Shown: positions 10,690 through 19,820, counted from the stretch's first letter. The stretch: DNA of 64,000 nucleotides from Demequina globuliformis (GCF_000975155.1 NZ_BBRG01000001.1:1533647-1597646); one strand, 5' to 3'. Notes: generated by a model not told the origin, from the letters alone. Made by a program: numbers and translations.

Positions 10690-11220
10690 ATGGCCGCGCC
10701 ACGACAGCGGCCCCGCGCACCGGATGTCCGTGGGCGCCTGGGGTACGGCCGCCATGCTTGGTGGGCGGTAATGGGCGCGGTCGCACTGGGTGTGGGGGCG
10801 AGCGCGTGCGACGGCGTTGACCCTGGTTCCGCCGCGCAGGCGCAGGACTTTGCGCAAGAAGTCTTCGCGGCTACCAACACCGCGCGGGAGACGGGCGGGC
10901 TCGCTCCGCTCGCATGGAGCGACTGTTTGGCCGATGCTGCGTCGCAGCGCGCGGAAGGTGTCAAGGACCAGCCAGTACTCGAGCACGCGCCCTTAGCGGT
11001 GCAGTGCACGGATGCCGACACGGCCGGTGAGAACCTCTCGCGAGTCGAGGGGGATGCGTACACCGTGGTGGAGCGCTGGATGGGCTCTCCCACCCATGAG
11101 GCCAACGTGATGTCTCCTGCGTACGAGGTCGCAGGGGTCGCTTGCGTCCCGGTGCAACGAGCATTCGCGTGTTCGTGGTTGGCGGAAGGGACGGCGAATG
11201 ATGCGTCGGTTATTTCGTAG
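10690..11220 (+). CDS. CAP (SCP/PR1)-domain lipoprotein
   Basis: Small secreted protein (176 residues) with a hydrophobic N-terminal segment ending in ASAC, a plausible lipobox, followed by a CAP domain of about 115 residues. Recognisable CAP elements are FAATNTARETGGLAPLAW, the conserved GENLS, and a W...SPTHEANVM stretch ending in EVAGVACVP. Bacterial CAP proteins are common at the cell surface but their activity is mostly unknown. ATG 10690 begins 4 bp after the stop of the glycosylphosphotransferase, suggesting co-transcription. An upstream in-frame start (10636) would run inside that gene. Its last 11 bases overlap the convergent phosphatase gene. A second, similar lipoprotein lies at 42.4 kb. 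Confidence 0.8.
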   Translation: MAAPRQRPRAPDVRGRLGYGRHAWWAVMGAVALGVGASACDGVDPGSAAQAQDFAQEVFAATNTARETGGLAPLAWSDCLADAASQRAEGVKDQPVLEHAPLAVQCTDADTAGENLSRVEGDAYTVVERWMGSPTHEANVMSPAYEVAGVACVPVQRAFACSWLAEGTANDASVIS

Positions 11221-11779
11221 CTGGGCCGCCGGGGTCGTTGTCCCCGCGCAGCCAACTGGCGATGGCCGCGCAACCGCTGGCGATGAGGTCAAAGGCGGCG
11301 GCGTACTCCTTGCGACTGCGACGGTAGGGATCGGGGACATCGGTGGCCGGGGTGCTCGCGAGCTGGGGGCGGAACCGCGTCACTGCGAGCGGGATTCGGG
11401 TCACCCTCTCGGCAACCGTCGACCCTTCCAGCGGGACGTTGCCCCGCGCCGTCCGGACCAGTTCATCGAAGGTAAACGTTGTGCGGAGATGCGACGGCGC
11501 GCACTGTGCGATCTGAGCCCGGTGAGCGACCGTCATCCCCACCGCGATGGTCGCGCTGTTGGCGAGGTCAGGTGTCAGCGGTCGCGACCGGTGGGACGTG
11601 GCGTCGAACCCGGCTTGAGCGAGGAGCGTGAGCATCTCGTGTGGGATCGGCTGCCCCTCCATGGCTCGCACCCCCGCGCTGTGCACGCTGACGTGGTCGC
11701 CCACGTAGGCGTCGAGCAGCATTTCAGCGGCGGGCGACCGGCAGATGTTGCCGGTGCATACAACGATGATGCTTGTCAC
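11210..11779 (-). CDS. Low-molecular-weight protein tyrosine phosphatase (Wzb/Etp-like)
   Basis: Cytoplasmic phosphatase (189 residues, GTG start). The active-site P-loop CTGNICRSP is at residues 8-16 (cysteine nucleophile, CX5R signature), and the general-acid loop is DPYRRSR near residue 150. Such enzymes remove phosphate from the C-terminal tyrosines of BY-kinases, and a BY-kinase gene lies at 14.8-16.1 kb, so this is probably the matching phosphatase controlling polysaccharide chain assembly (inference). The C-terminal 30 residues are an Ala/Gly-rich extension. It is divergent from the DUF4012 gene, with only 44 bp between the two starts, so the promoters must overlap. Confidence 0.92.
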   Translation of the reverse strand: MTSIIVVCTGNICRSPAAEMLLDAYVGDHVSVHSAGVRAMEGQPIPHEMLTLLAQAGFDATSHRSRPLTPDLANSATIAVGMTVAHRAQIAQCAPSHLRTTFTFDELVRTARGNVPLEGSTVAERVTRIPLAVTRFRPQLASTPATDVPDPYRRSRKEYAAAFDLIASGCAAIASWLRGDNDPGGPATK

Positions 11780-11823
11780 GCCTTGTCCCTTGCTCAGCGG
11801 GATTGGGAAGGGGGTCGCTAGCC

Positions 11824-13596
11824 ATGGCTACCGTAGCAACCCAGGATGGGCCGCGACGCCGAGTGTGGCTTCGCTGGGTTCTTGTCGCCGTGCCGGTCGC
11901 GTTCTTGGTGCCGGTGGGGCTCCTGGCGTGGGACGGGTATGCGCTCGTCTCCTCGGTCGATGAGCTGCAAGCGAGCGCGACCGATGCTCAGGTCGCATTA
12001 AGCGAGCGCGACGCGGAAGGGCTGTCCACCGCAGTGAGCGCACTGAACAGCTCCGCGGATCATTTCGCGGCTCACACCGAGGGCTGGCACTGGAGCCTGG
12101 CCGCGCACATCCCGTGGGTGCGCGACCAGACAGTCCCGCTGCAGCAGGCCGGCTCGTCAGTGCGCGCTGTGTCCAGCGGCGCGCTCCAACCGCTTGCGCA
12201 GGCGGGTAACCTCACTGCGCTCGAGGCGCCGCCTATGGAGAACGGCCGGGTAGATCCTTATTTTCTGGCGGACTTTGAGCAGCCGCTGTCCCAGGCATCT
12301 GCGGTACTCGCATCTGAGTCGCAGGCCCTGCGCACGGTGGACCTGAGCGGCACCGTGCCCGCGATCCAGGACCCGTTCGGTGGGCTGGAAGCTGACATCT
12401 CGCACTTGGCAGACGTGGTGCGTTCCGCTGACATCGCGGCGCGGCTCCTGCCGTCAATGCTGGGGGGTGAAGGTCAGCGAACCTACGCCGTGATGGTGCA
12501 AAACAATGCGGAGCCGCGCACCTCAGGCGGGATCCCGGGCGCGGTAATTGAACTGACCGTCGAGGATGGGCGGTTCCACCTGGGTGAGTACATGTCCGCG
12601 GGCGCTCTCAACACGGGGACCGTCGCGGCCGACCTCACCGCGGACGAGCAGCGAATCTTCACCGACAAGATGGCGACGTACGTGCAAGATGTGAACTTCA
12701 CGCCCGAGTTTCCCCGCGCGGCGCAGGTCATGCGGTCCTTCTGGCAGCGGGGGACGGGCGCCGACGTCGACGGTGTGGTGTCGATCGATCCCGTAGCGAT
12801 GGGGTACCTGCTCAACGGGATGGAGCCCATCGAGATCGACGGGGTCACCGTCACGAGCGAGAACTTGGCTCAGGTGTTGCTGTCTGACGTGTACTGGAAA
12901 TATGACGACCCCGCGCAGTCGGACGCGTTCTTCGCGCTCGCGGCGACCGAGCTGTTTGCGCAATTGGTCGATGGCGGGACTGACGTCGTTGGCGGTGTGG
13001 AGACCGCAGTCGCGCACCGTCGCTTGGCGGTGTGGTCGGCGGATCCCCGCGAACAGGAACTTCTGTCACAAACGTCGTTGGCGGGTGAGTTCGTCACTGA
13101 CGGCGCCGCGGCTGGGGTGTTCTTGAACGACGCGAGTGGCTCGAAGATTGGCTACTACGTCGACCAACAGGTCAAGGTCTGGCCCGCGCGTTGTGTCGAT
13201 GGGCGGGTCGGGGCACGCGATGTCGAGGTGACGCTCACGCACACCTACGACGGCCAGGTGGCTGACTTGCCGTGGTACGTCTCGGGCGGCGGAGTGCACG
13301 TGCCCGAGGGTCAATTTGTCTCGAACGTGCTTTTCTATGCGCCCACCGGTGCGGTCGTCACGGGTGTGAAGGTCAACGATGAGCCAGCTCTCTACAGCGC
13401 AGATACCCACCAGGGGAGATCGCTCGCCCGTATTCGCGCTGACCTGAGCCCAGGAGATTCCACCACCTTCGTTTTTTCCACGGAACAGCAGGCTGTGCCG
13501 GAAGGAAACGCGGGCCTTGTGTGGACGCCACTCGCGCGTGATATTGCCGTCGATCGCGAAGAAATTTCTCGTGCATTTGACAATTCCACCTGTTAG
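11824..13596 (+). CDS. DUF4012-domain membrane-anchored protein
   Basis: Protein of 591 residues with an N-terminal transmembrane helix (about residues 12-40) and an extracytoplasmic remainder. The DUF4012 core starts near residue 208 with AVMVQNNAEPRTSGGIPGA, the conserved QNNAE-x(3)-GG signature. DUF4012 proteins occur beside polysaccharide export and glycosyltransferase genes in actinobacteria, but their biochemical role is not established. ATG 11824 has a strong purine-rich site (GGGAAGGGGG) about 10 bases upstream; a TTG at 11773 is in frame but would overlap the divergent phosphatase. It is followed after 45 bp by two LPxTG genes on the same strand. A role in displaying or anchoring the polymer is inference. 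Confidence 0.85.
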   Translation: MATVATQDGPRRRVWLRWVLVAVPVAFLVPVGLLAWDGYALVSSVDELQASATDAQVALSERDAEGLSTAVSALNSSADHFAAHTEGWHWSLAAHIPWVRDQTVPLQQAGSSVRAVSSGALQPLAQAGNLTALEAPPMENGRVDPYFLADFEQPLSQASAVLASESQALRTVDLSGTVPAIQDPFGGLEADISHLADVVRSADIAARLLPSMLGGEGQRTYAVMVQNNAEPRTSGGIPGAVIELTVEDGRFHLGEYMSAGALNTGTVAADLTADEQRIFTDKMATYVQDVNFTPEFPRAAQVMRSFWQRGTGADVDGVVSIDPVAMGYLLNGMEPIEIDGVTVTSENLAQVLLSDVYWKYDDPAQSDAFFALAATELFAQLVDGGTDVVGGVETAVAHRRLAVWSADPREQELLSQTSLAGEFVTDGAAAGVFLNDASGSKIGYYVDQQVKVWPARCVDGRVGARDVEVTLTHTYDGQVADLPWYVSGGGVHVPEGQFVSNVLFYAPTGAVVTGVKVNDEPALYSADTHQGRSLARIRADLSPGDSTTFVFSTEQQAVPEGNAGLVWTPLARDIAVDREEISRAFDNSTC

Positions 13597-13641
13597 GGTT
13601 TGACCTAATCGTCATTCATTTTTTCGTTTGAGGGGAACTCG
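13593..13641 (+). promoter_or_regulatory. AT-rich spacer with small hairpin before the LPxTG genes
   Basis: TTAGG (13593-13597) and CCTAA (13604-13608) form a 5-bp stem over the DUF4012 stop codon, followed by an AT-rich stretch with a six-T run. It could be a weak terminator or attenuator between the DUF4012 gene and the first LPxTG gene. A GAGGGGA ribosome site lies before ATG 13642. Confidence 0.3.
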
Positions 13642-14181
13642 ATGAATCGCTCAGTTATTGCCGCAATCCTCGCCGGATTTCTGATGCTTTTCGGGGCCCC
13701 AGCCGCCAGCGCCTACACGCCTGATGCCCCTGCCGGCGACACCATCACCGCCGTGCCGCGGGAGGCGTTCACGGTGTCGTTCACCGGCTTCCGCGAGGGT
13801 GACGTGCTGTTCACCCTTGAAGGGGTCAATGCTGAGGGCGCGGACTTGGCCGGCGTGCAGACGTTCATCAAGCCGGCGAACGCCCAGGGCAACGTCGATG
13901 TCACAGTGACATTGCCGGCGAACGCAGAGGGCAGGTACACCCTGACCGGTGAACAAGACGGGGTCGACGCCGTTGCCGTTGCCATCAACGTTGCATCGTC
14001 AGCGCCGACAGGCAATGAGGGAACGGGCGCGAGCGCAGGCGGCGGCGCCGACGACCTGCCGGTGACCGGTGGGACACACAACAGCGCGCTCGTCGCGAGC
14101 GCTGCTGCACTCTTGGTCGCAGGCGCCATCGCGTTGGTTCTCTCGGCGAGGCGGCGAAGCAACGTTTCGCCTCGCGACTGA
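13642..14181 (+). CDS. Small LPxTG (LPVTG) cell-wall-anchored protein
   Basis: Protein of 179 residues with a signal peptide (cleavage near ASA|YTPD, about residue 24), one predicted beta-rich Ig-like domain (about 25-115), a Gly/Ala/Thr linker, and a complete sortase sorting signal: LPVTG near residue 138, a hydrophobic helix and the basic tail ARRRSN. ATG 13642 has a good GAGGGGA site. It is expected to be covalently linked to peptidoglycan. Mature sequence begins YTPDAPAGD, much like the next gene's YTPDGD, so the two look like diverged tandem copies. Function unknown; no sortase gene is in the window. Confidence 0.85.
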   Translation: MNRSVIAAILAGFLMLFGAPAASAYTPDAPAGDTITAVPREAFTVSFTGFREGDVLFTLEGVNAEGADLAGVQTFIKPANAQGNVDVTVTLPANAEGRYTLTGEQDGVDAVAVAINVASSAPTGNEGTGASAGGGADDLPVTGGTHNSALVASAAALLVAGAIALVLSARRRSNVSPRD

Positions 14182-14200
14182 TCCCTGGCGCGGGCAAGAC

Positions 14201-14761
14201 GTGCGCACTGTGGGAATGGGGTTCGCCGGGCCCAGGACGCTCGCCGTCCGATGGCTGCTGGCCGCTGCGGTGGCGTGCGCGTGGTGCGTGGCCGTTCCCA
14301 TGACCACAGCTGCCTACACACCTGATGGTGACGCCCTCACGGTCTCCTCGACCTCCGCCACCGCTGGGGACACCGTCGTGATGTCGGTCGTGGGTGAGCC
14401 CGGAGTCGTGGCGACGCTCATGGTCGACTTGCCGAACACGGAGTCGGCCGCGTCGATTGCTGGACAGTCTGCGCTTGATAAGACCATCGCATCCGACGGC
14501 TCAGCGACCTACCGGGTGACCTTTCCCCGCGATTGGAGCGGCACCGCAGCGGTCTCGGCGTACCTCAATGGCGCTTTGGTCGACACCCAGTCAATAGCGG
14601 TGCGGCCCGCGGCAGTAGCCGGCGAGACGGCGTCGCCCCTTCCTGGCACGGGTGCTCGAGACTTGACCGCCATTATTGGCGCGTCTGCGGCCATCCTGGT
14701 CGCGGGTGTCGTGACGGTGGTGATCGTCGTCAACAGTCGGCGAGCCGGCGCCGGTCGCTAG
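14201..14761 (+). CDS. Small LPxTG (LPGTG) cell-wall-anchored protein, paralogue of the preceding gene
   Basis: Protein of about 186 residues: signal peptide ending near MTTAAYTPD, one beta-rich domain, a short linker, LPGTG, a hydrophobic helix (about 20 residues) and the basic end NSRRAGAGR. It follows the other LPxTG gene by 19 bp and shares its layout and the mature start A-YTPD, suggesting duplication. The start is uncertain: GTG 14201, GTG 14210 and ATG 14216 are all in frame and give a usable signal peptide; none has a strong ribosome site. Its 3' end overlaps the convergent BY-kinase gene by 4 bp. Function unknown. Confidence 0.8.
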   Translation: MRTVGMGFAGPRTLAVRWLLAAAVACAWCVAVPMTTAAYTPDGDALTVSSTSATAGDTVVMSVVGEPGVVATLMVDLPNTESAASIAGQSALDKTIASDGSATYRVTFPRDWSGTAAVSAYLNGALVDTQSIAVRPAAVAGETASPLPGTGARDLTAIIGASAAILVAGVVTVVIVVNSRRAGAGR

Positions 14762-16122
14762 GCGTCGCGCTCCGAGTAGACATAGCCGTACCGCCCGTAC
14801 CCGTACGCATCCGGGCCTTTGGTAGGGAGCATGGTTAACGCGATCCCGGAGGCGTGGGCGCCCACGTTGTCGAGCGCCCCCAACGCGCCCCGCAGTTGCT
14901 GCGCGCGGGTTTTGCCGGCCTGGCACAACACGATCGCACCTCCCACACTGCGCGCGAGGATCGCAGAGTCGGTGACGGGAAGCAAGGGTGCGCCGTCGAA
15001 CAGGACCACGTCGTACCTGGCTTGGAGGGTCTCGACGAGCGCGGCCATCGACGCTGACCCCAACAACTCAGACGGGTTGGGTGGGATCGCTCCAGACGGG
15101 AGGATGTCCAGGGCCGTCTCGCCCCAGCGCTGCGTGGCGTCCTCCAGAGTGACGCGTTTGACGAGGACGTCGGTAAGCCCCACCGTTCCTTCTATGCCCA
15201 TGTACCCCGCGATGCGGGGCTTGCGAAGGTCCGCGCCCACGAGCATCACGGAGGCCCCGGAGTCTGCGAGGGCCAGGGCCAGGTTGGCGGCCGTGGTGGT
15301 CTTGCCTTCGCCTGGGAGCGCGCTGGTGATCACGAAACTTCGGTGACGCTCGGTGTCGAGAAACTGGATGTTGCTCCGCATGGTTCTGAAACTCTCCGCG
15401 CGGGGGCTGCGAGGGTCGGCGTGGACCACGAGAGCGCGTTCGCGCGCTTTGGGGTCAAAAACGATGCCGCCGACGATCGGTACATCGGTGAGCGCCTCGA
15501 CGTCTCTTTCGCCGTGCACGCGGTTGTCGGCGGCTTGGCGTACGAGCGCCCCGCCAATGCCGAGTGCCACGCCCAACGCGCATCCGAGCGCGATGGCAAG
15601 CGGGCGGTTGGGAGAGGTGGGTGAGCCGGGGACTTCCGCTTCTTCGACGAGGGACAGGCTAATGGGAGACGTTCCGTCTTGATCAGAGGATTCGACGTCT
15701 TCGACGACGTCGATGAGCGCCGTGGCCGTCTGAGTAGCGACCGATGCGGCAAAGACGGGGTCGGCGTGTGTGGCAGTGATGTTGATGACGGAGGTGTTGA
15801 CGGGGGCCGATGCCGTGATCAGCTCTCGTAGGCCCGACGACGACACGGTGATGCCCAGGGCCTCGGCAGTGGGGCGGAGGACAGCGGTGGTGTTGACGAG
15901 GTCGATATAGGTGTTGACTCGCTGCGTGGTGAAGCTGTTGCCCTGTTGCAGGTCGGAGGCAGACTCAGCCCCAGACGTAGAGACGAACACCTTGGCGGAC
16001 GCGGTGTAGGCAGGTGTGGCCAAGAGTGCGTAGGCGATGCCGACTGCGGTGCCGACGACCGCGCAGACGGCAACCAGGATCCAGTTCTTTCTCAAGACGT
16101 GCAGGTAGTCCCGTAATTCCAC
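14758..16122 (-). CDS. Polysaccharide co-polymerase / BY-kinase (Wzz plus tyrosine autokinase)
   Basis: Single-chain bacterial tyrosine kinase (454 residues) of the type that controls polysaccharide chain length and export. The N-terminal Wzz domain has a first membrane helix at about 14-36 and a second at about 175-195. The cytoplasmic ATPase has Walker A (PGEGKTTTA, about 268), Walker A' (VMLVGADLRKP, about 295) and Walker B (VVLFDGAPL, about 370). The C-terminal tail YGYGRYGYVYSERDA holds four tyrosines, the usual autophosphorylation cluster. In many Firmicutes these domains are split in two proteins; here they are fused, as in proteobacteria and many actinobacteria. The tyrosine phosphatase at 11.2 kb is the likely partner. 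A 155-bp gap separates it from the upstream glycosyltransferase block. Confidence 0.94.
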   Translation of the reverse strand: MELRDYLHVLRKNWILVAVCAVVGTAVGIAYALLATPAYTASAKVFVSTSGAESASDLQQGNSFTTQRVNTYIDLVNTTAVLRPTAEALGITVSSSGLRELITASAPVNTSVINITATHADPVFAASVATQTATALIDVVEDVESSDQDGTSPISLSLVEEAEVPGSPTSPNRPLAIALGCALGVALGIGGALVRQAADNRVHGERDVEALTDVPIVGGIVFDPKARERALVVHADPRSPRAESFRTMRSNIQFLDTERHRSFVITSALPGEGKTTTAANLALALADSGASVMLVGADLRKPRIAGYMGIEGTVGLTDVLVKRVTLEDATQRWGETALDILPSGAIPPNPSELLGSASMAALVETLQARYDVVLFDGAPLLPVTDSAILARSVGGAIVLCQAGKTRAQQLRGALGALDNVGAHASGIALTMLPTKGPDAYGYGRYGYVYSERDA

Positions 16123-16243
16123 GGCCTTACTCCCCTCGTCGGGCGCACGGTTCCCCAGCGCCCCGTGTGTCAGTCAATCTATCTGAAGCATCGCGCGCCA
16201 CACGGTCCCTTGACGCGCCCGCCGCACGTGCTTCCCAAGCCCT

Positions 16244-16268
16244 GCCCCGCGCACCGTGGCTGCGGGGC
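16244..16268 (-). terminator. Candidate hairpin after the glycosyltransferase block
   Basis: GCCCCGC (16244-16250) and GCGGGGC (16262-16268) form a perfect 7-bp stem with an 11-base loop, 10 bases beyond the stop codon of the last glycosyltransferase gene. There is no T-run, as is usual for high-GC terminators. It lies upstream of the BY-kinase start. Confidence 0.4.
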
Positions 16269-16277
16269 GCCTTGCCC

Positions 16278-17426
16278 CTACGCATCTGTGGTGCCCATCG
16301 CTTGAGTGAGAACCGCCTCAATCGCGGTGGTGGTGTGCTCGCGGTCATAGCGGTGCGGGAGCACCGACTCTGTCTTCCTTGTGCAGGCCGCCCACACCAG
16401 CGCGACGTCGCGCGGATCGGTTCGCGTCACGGTCACCACGTCGGCAAGATCAGCGGGCGGTGTCGCACCCTCAGAGGTGATGACTGGGAGGCCGTTCGCC
16501 AGGGCTTCCAGGATCGCGACGGGGAGGCCTTCACGTCGCCGGGTCGGCAGTAGGAGGGCATCGGAGGCGGACAGCGCGCCGCTGAGGCGGCCGCGGTCAA
16601 CGTGCCCCAAGAAGTGCACCCTGGCCGTCAAGCCCAGTTCACCCGCCAGGCGGTGGAGCCGGTCGCGGTCGGGGCCTTCGCCGCAAATGAGCAGGTGGGC
16701 GTCGTGCTCGCCGGAGGCCACGACGTGCCCGAGCGCGCGCACCGCGATGTCGACGCCCTTTTGAGGGTGCAGGCGGGACGCGGTGGTCGCTACATGAGCC
16801 CCCGTACTGATCCCGAGTGTGCCTCGCACCGCCATGCGGGCGTCGGCGCTAAAGGAGAAATGTCCCGCGTGGATGCCATTGGGCACCACATGCACGGAAC
16901 CGGAGCCCACGCGCACCGGGAAGTCGTAGAGCTGCGTCGCGACCGCTTGGCTGACGGCAATCACTGCATCTGCGCCGCGGTAGAAACGCCGTTCGCGGAG
17001 AGAACGGGCACCGTTGAGGGGCACCTTCAGCAACTCGCGCGGCGTGCGTGTCGCGAGCGAGCTCCTGACCTCAGCACGGGCGGTGCCGTGACACTGAGCG
17101 ACGAGCGCCACCCCTCGGGGCGTCGCGAGCCCGTCGGCCGCCCGGCTGACGCTCACCGTCACCTCCGGCTCCCACGCCCACCACGCGGCACGTGGATCCT
17201 TCATCGCGCGCCACCACACTCGTGAGTAGCGCCCCGGAGTCGCTGAGCTCACGTGCCACACCCGGTCGTAGGGCAAGGCTGCGTCCGGCGCCACGCCGGG
17301 CGTGGTGACGAGCGACACCTGATGGCCGCGGTCGCGCAGACCGCGAGACACGTCGTCGAGCGCCTGCTCCATCCCTCCCGCCCCGGCGTGTGCGAGCGTT
17401 GAACGGGCGATCACGAGAACCCTCAT
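16278..17426 (-). CDS. Glycosyltransferase, GT4 family
   Basis: Cytoplasmic GT-B glycosyltransferase (382 residues) starting MRVLVIARSTLAHAGAGGME, the typical Gly-rich acceptor-domain loop. The C-terminal domain shows ASRLHPQKGVDIAVRAL, LLICGEGPDRDRL and the donor-binding E-x7-E element EGLPVAILEALANGLP. ATG 17426 overlaps the stop of the preceding gene in an ATGA junction, so the two are translationally coupled; an earlier in-frame start would run into that gene. It probably adds one sugar to the lipid-linked repeat unit. Donor and acceptor are unknown. Confidence 0.9.
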   Translation of the reverse strand: MRVLVIARSTLAHAGAGGMEQALDDVSRGLRDRGHQVSLVTTPGVAPDAALPYDRVWHVSSATPGRYSRVWWRAMKDPRAAWWAWEPEVTVSVSRAADGLATPRGVALVAQCHGTARAEVRSSLATRTPRELLKVPLNGARSLRERRFYRGADAVIAVSQAVATQLYDFPVRVGSGSVHVVPNGIHAGHFSFSADARMAVRGTLGISTGAHVATTASRLHPQKGVDIAVRALGHVVASGEHDAHLLICGEGPDRDRLHRLAGELGLTARVHFLGHVDRGRLSGALSASDALLLPTRRREGLPVAILEALANGLPVITSEGATPPADLADVVTVTRTDPRDVALVWAACTRKTESVLPHRYDREHTTTAIEAVLTQAMGTTDA

Positions 17427-18484
17427 AGCGCGCTCCGCGCAATGTCCACCAGGGCGGAGAAGTGATGGTCGGCGGAGAACTGCTCGGCCCAAGCCGCCGC
17501 CTCGGCTCGGTCAGTGGATCGCGCTGCTGTGATTGCTTGCGCGAGAGAGGCGGCGGTGTCTGACGCGGCCCTCGCGCCATTGCGTCCGTCCACGACAGTC
17601 TCGCGGTACCCGCCATAGTCGATGGTCGCCGCTGGCGTCCCCTCAAGATTGGCTTCCAGCACCGTGAGGCCAAAATCCTCGTGCGCGCTCGCGACCACAA
17701 CCGCCGCGTGGCGATACAGCCACTTCAACTCCGCATCCGCCACTCGTCCCAGCCCTATGACCTGGCGGTCAGGGTCAGTGTGGATCTCGCTGCCCGTTCC
17801 CACGACCACGCACGGGAGGTGCGCTGCCACTGATGCTGCGACGGCGAGGTCGACGTTCTTGTACCCGCGATTGCGGCTCACGACGATGGAAAAGTCGTCG
17901 TATGCCAGGGAAGCGGGACGTTCGGCCTTGCCGGGAAGGCGGCTCACAGGCGGGTGAACGACGGGGCAAGTGATCCCGTACGCATCGTGAATGCGCGCCT
18001 GAGAAACGCGAGAGTTGGCCACGACTGCGGACATGCGGGACATCGCTCGCTTGTCCGCGGCTCGTAGGCGAGGGGCGAGTGCGCGCAGCGCGCCGCGCTT
18101 GGCATGGCCGAGTCCCAGACGGAAGTCATCGACCGCGTACAGCCAGCGCGCGGGGCTGTGGACGTAGGCGAGGGTGGGGACCTGAAAGTCAAAGTGGTGC
18201 GCCCACCCGCTCGTCGACACGAGGGCAAGGTCGGCATCGCCCACGTGAAGCCGGCGTGCGACCAAAGGCAGCGCGGGAAGGAGGTAGTCGAGGTGCCTCG
18301 CCATCGCTTTCCCACGGATCGCTCGGTGCACGTCGCGACCCGCAAAAGTTCCGAAGGTGGCGGCGGGAGCGTATGCAAGCGTGTAGATGGGAGAGTCGGG
18401 GAACTGGCTCGCCCATGTGGCGGCAACGCGTTCCGCCCCGCCGCACTGCACCAAATAGTCGTGCGCAATCGCAATGGTGGCCAC
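17423..18484 (-). CDS. Glycosyltransferase, GT4 family
   Basis: Protein of 353 residues, GTG start, beginning IAIAHDYLVQCGGAERV, the N-terminal signature of a GT4 subgroup common in exopolysaccharide clusters (HDYL...GGAERV). Later elements are LAYVHSPARWLYAVDD, VVANSRVSQARI, a short nucleotide-binding domain, and SAHEDFGLTVLEANLEGTPA in place of the classical E-x7-E motif. It sits one base after the stop of the polymerase gene (18486) and overlaps the next glycosyltransferase by 4 bp, consistent with one transcript. Acceptor specificity cannot be told. Confidence 0.9.
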   Translation of the reverse strand: MATIAIAHDYLVQCGGAERVAATWASQFPDSPIYTLAYAPAATFGTFAGRDVHRAIRGKAMARHLDYLLPALPLVARRLHVGDADLALVSTSGWAHHFDFQVPTLAYVHSPARWLYAVDDFRLGLGHAKRGALRALAPRLRAADKRAMSRMSAVVANSRVSQARIHDAYGITCPVVHPPVSRLPGKAERPASLAYDDFSIVVSRNRGYKNVDLAVAASVAAHLPCVVVGTGSEIHTDPDRQVIGLGRVADAELKWLYRHAAVVVASAHEDFGLTVLEANLEGTPAATIDYGGYRETVVDGRNGARAASDTAASLAQAITAARSTDRAEAAAWAEQFSADHHFSALVDIARSAL

Positions 18485-18485
18485 G

Positions 18486-19820
18486 TCAGCGCCCCCGTGC
18501 CTCAGCCGCGGTCGACCGAGCGCTCGCCGTCGGCTCGAGCGTGAAGGTTCTGGCGGTCGACGTTCCTGGCCGTCGCGACGCCTCGAAGAGCCGCACGAGG
18601 GCGAGCGGGGGGATGAGGGTCACGCACAGAAAGAGCGCGTAGTACAGATCGAAGCTGGACCCGCCCAGCAGAAACCGCACCTGCGCCACGAGCACGAACA
18701 CGAGCCCAAGGGAGGTCGCGTATGCGCGCGCGAGCAGACTCATGGCGAGGCTGAAGGCAAAAAGCGCGAGCAGTGCGGCCGGGTACGAGCCCAGCACCAG
18801 GGTCAAGTACCCCGCAGGGGACAGGTACTGCCCGCTTGTCCCGTAGCCCAGGTACTTGGCGCTCATGTCGACAGCAAGCGACGTCGGTTTGTCCGGCCAC
18901 AGCGACCGGGGGATGAACGTGAGCACCACATTTGCGAGGTCCTCAGGCCGGGCCTCTTCGCGGTCGTGGATCGAGTCAGAGAACCGGTAGCCGTCGAGGG
19001 TGTCGAGCCCGGCCTCATAGGGCGCCACCCACGGGTGGGAGAGCGACTCCTGGATGACCTCGCTCGTCGAGTAGCCGTAGTCGCGCGTGGTGTTGGCGCG
19101 CAGGCCAGACATGACCGACCCCGCAAGTGCGAACGTGAGGACAAGGGCGACCAGCAGTGCGACCCGCCGCGTGCGCGCGAGCCGTCCCAGCGTGGCTTCC
19201 GAGGCAATAAAGGCGCAGACGAGGACCAACAAGGGGCTGCGCACGTTGCCTGCGATCAGCACCGCGACTCCCGCCACCACGACCAACCAGCCGAGCGGTC
19301 GGCCAAAGGCCCGGAAGTAGATCATTACTGCAAGCCCGGTGACAAGGCACGTCTTGAGCAGAATCTCGAAACCTTGGCCGCCCGCTCCGCGGTCCTCGAG
19401 CGCAGTCTGTGGCAGCACGACCATGGCGAGCGTCCCCACGATGACGAGCAGATACGCGACCCGTTCCCAGCGTGCCGCCTTGTCGACAATGGGGGCGACT
19501 TGTGGTGTCGCACGGCCTTTGCGAGTGCGCCAGCCAAGGAATTCTCCCGCCCCCAGGACCAGTAGCTCGATGCTCCAGCGCAGGCTGTACCAAGCGATTT
19601 CGGAACTCGTGATGGGGTTCGCGAATCCTGCGTCGACGAGTTTGCTGTCGGTGAGGCCTGCGAGCTGGAGTCGCGCAGGCACCCACAGGCACAGCACGTA
19701 AATGGCCGTCGACGCGAGCGTGAGGAGCACGGAGGTGGGGCGCCCCGAGGCGACCTGACGCACGCCGTACGTGCCCAGCACCACGGCGACGGCGAGGAAG
19801 AGCAGTTCTCCGGCGCTCAT
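18486..19820 (-). CDS. Wzy-like polysaccharide polymerase (O-antigen/oligosaccharide repeat polymerase)
   Basis: Polytopic membrane protein of 444 residues with about ten or more hydrophobic helices and a long hydrophilic extracytoplasmic loop (about residues 230-310, containing LANVVLTFIPRSLWPDKP, a motif seen in Wzy/EpsG-like polymerases). It would join lipid-linked repeat units outside the membrane. ATG 19820 overlaps the flippase stop in an ATGA junction; longer in-frame starts would overlap the flippase and give an Arg-rich, implausible N-terminus. The family assignment rests on topology, the loop motif and context, since Wzy sequences diverge strongly. Confidence 0.82.
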   Translation of the reverse strand: MSAGELLFLAVAVVLGTYGVRQVASGRPTSVLLTLASTAIYVLCLWVPARLQLAGLTDSKLVDAGFANPITSSEIAWYSLRWSIELLVLGAGEFLGWRTRKGRATPQVAPIVDKAARWERVAYLLVIVGTLAMVVLPQTALEDRGAGGQGFEILLKTCLVTGLAVMIYFRAFGRPLGWLVVVAGVAVLIAGNVRSPLLVLVCAFIASEATLGRLARTRRVALLVALVLTFALAGSVMSGLRANTTRDYGYSTSEVIQESLSHPWVAPYEAGLDTLDGYRFSDSIHDREEARPEDLANVVLTFIPRSLWPDKPTSLAVDMSAKYLGYGTSGQYLSPAGYLTLVLGSYPAALLALFAFSLAMSLLARAYATSLGLVFVLVAQVRFLLGGSSFDLYYALFLCVTLIPPLALVRLFEASRRPGTSTARTFTLEPTASARSTAAEARGR

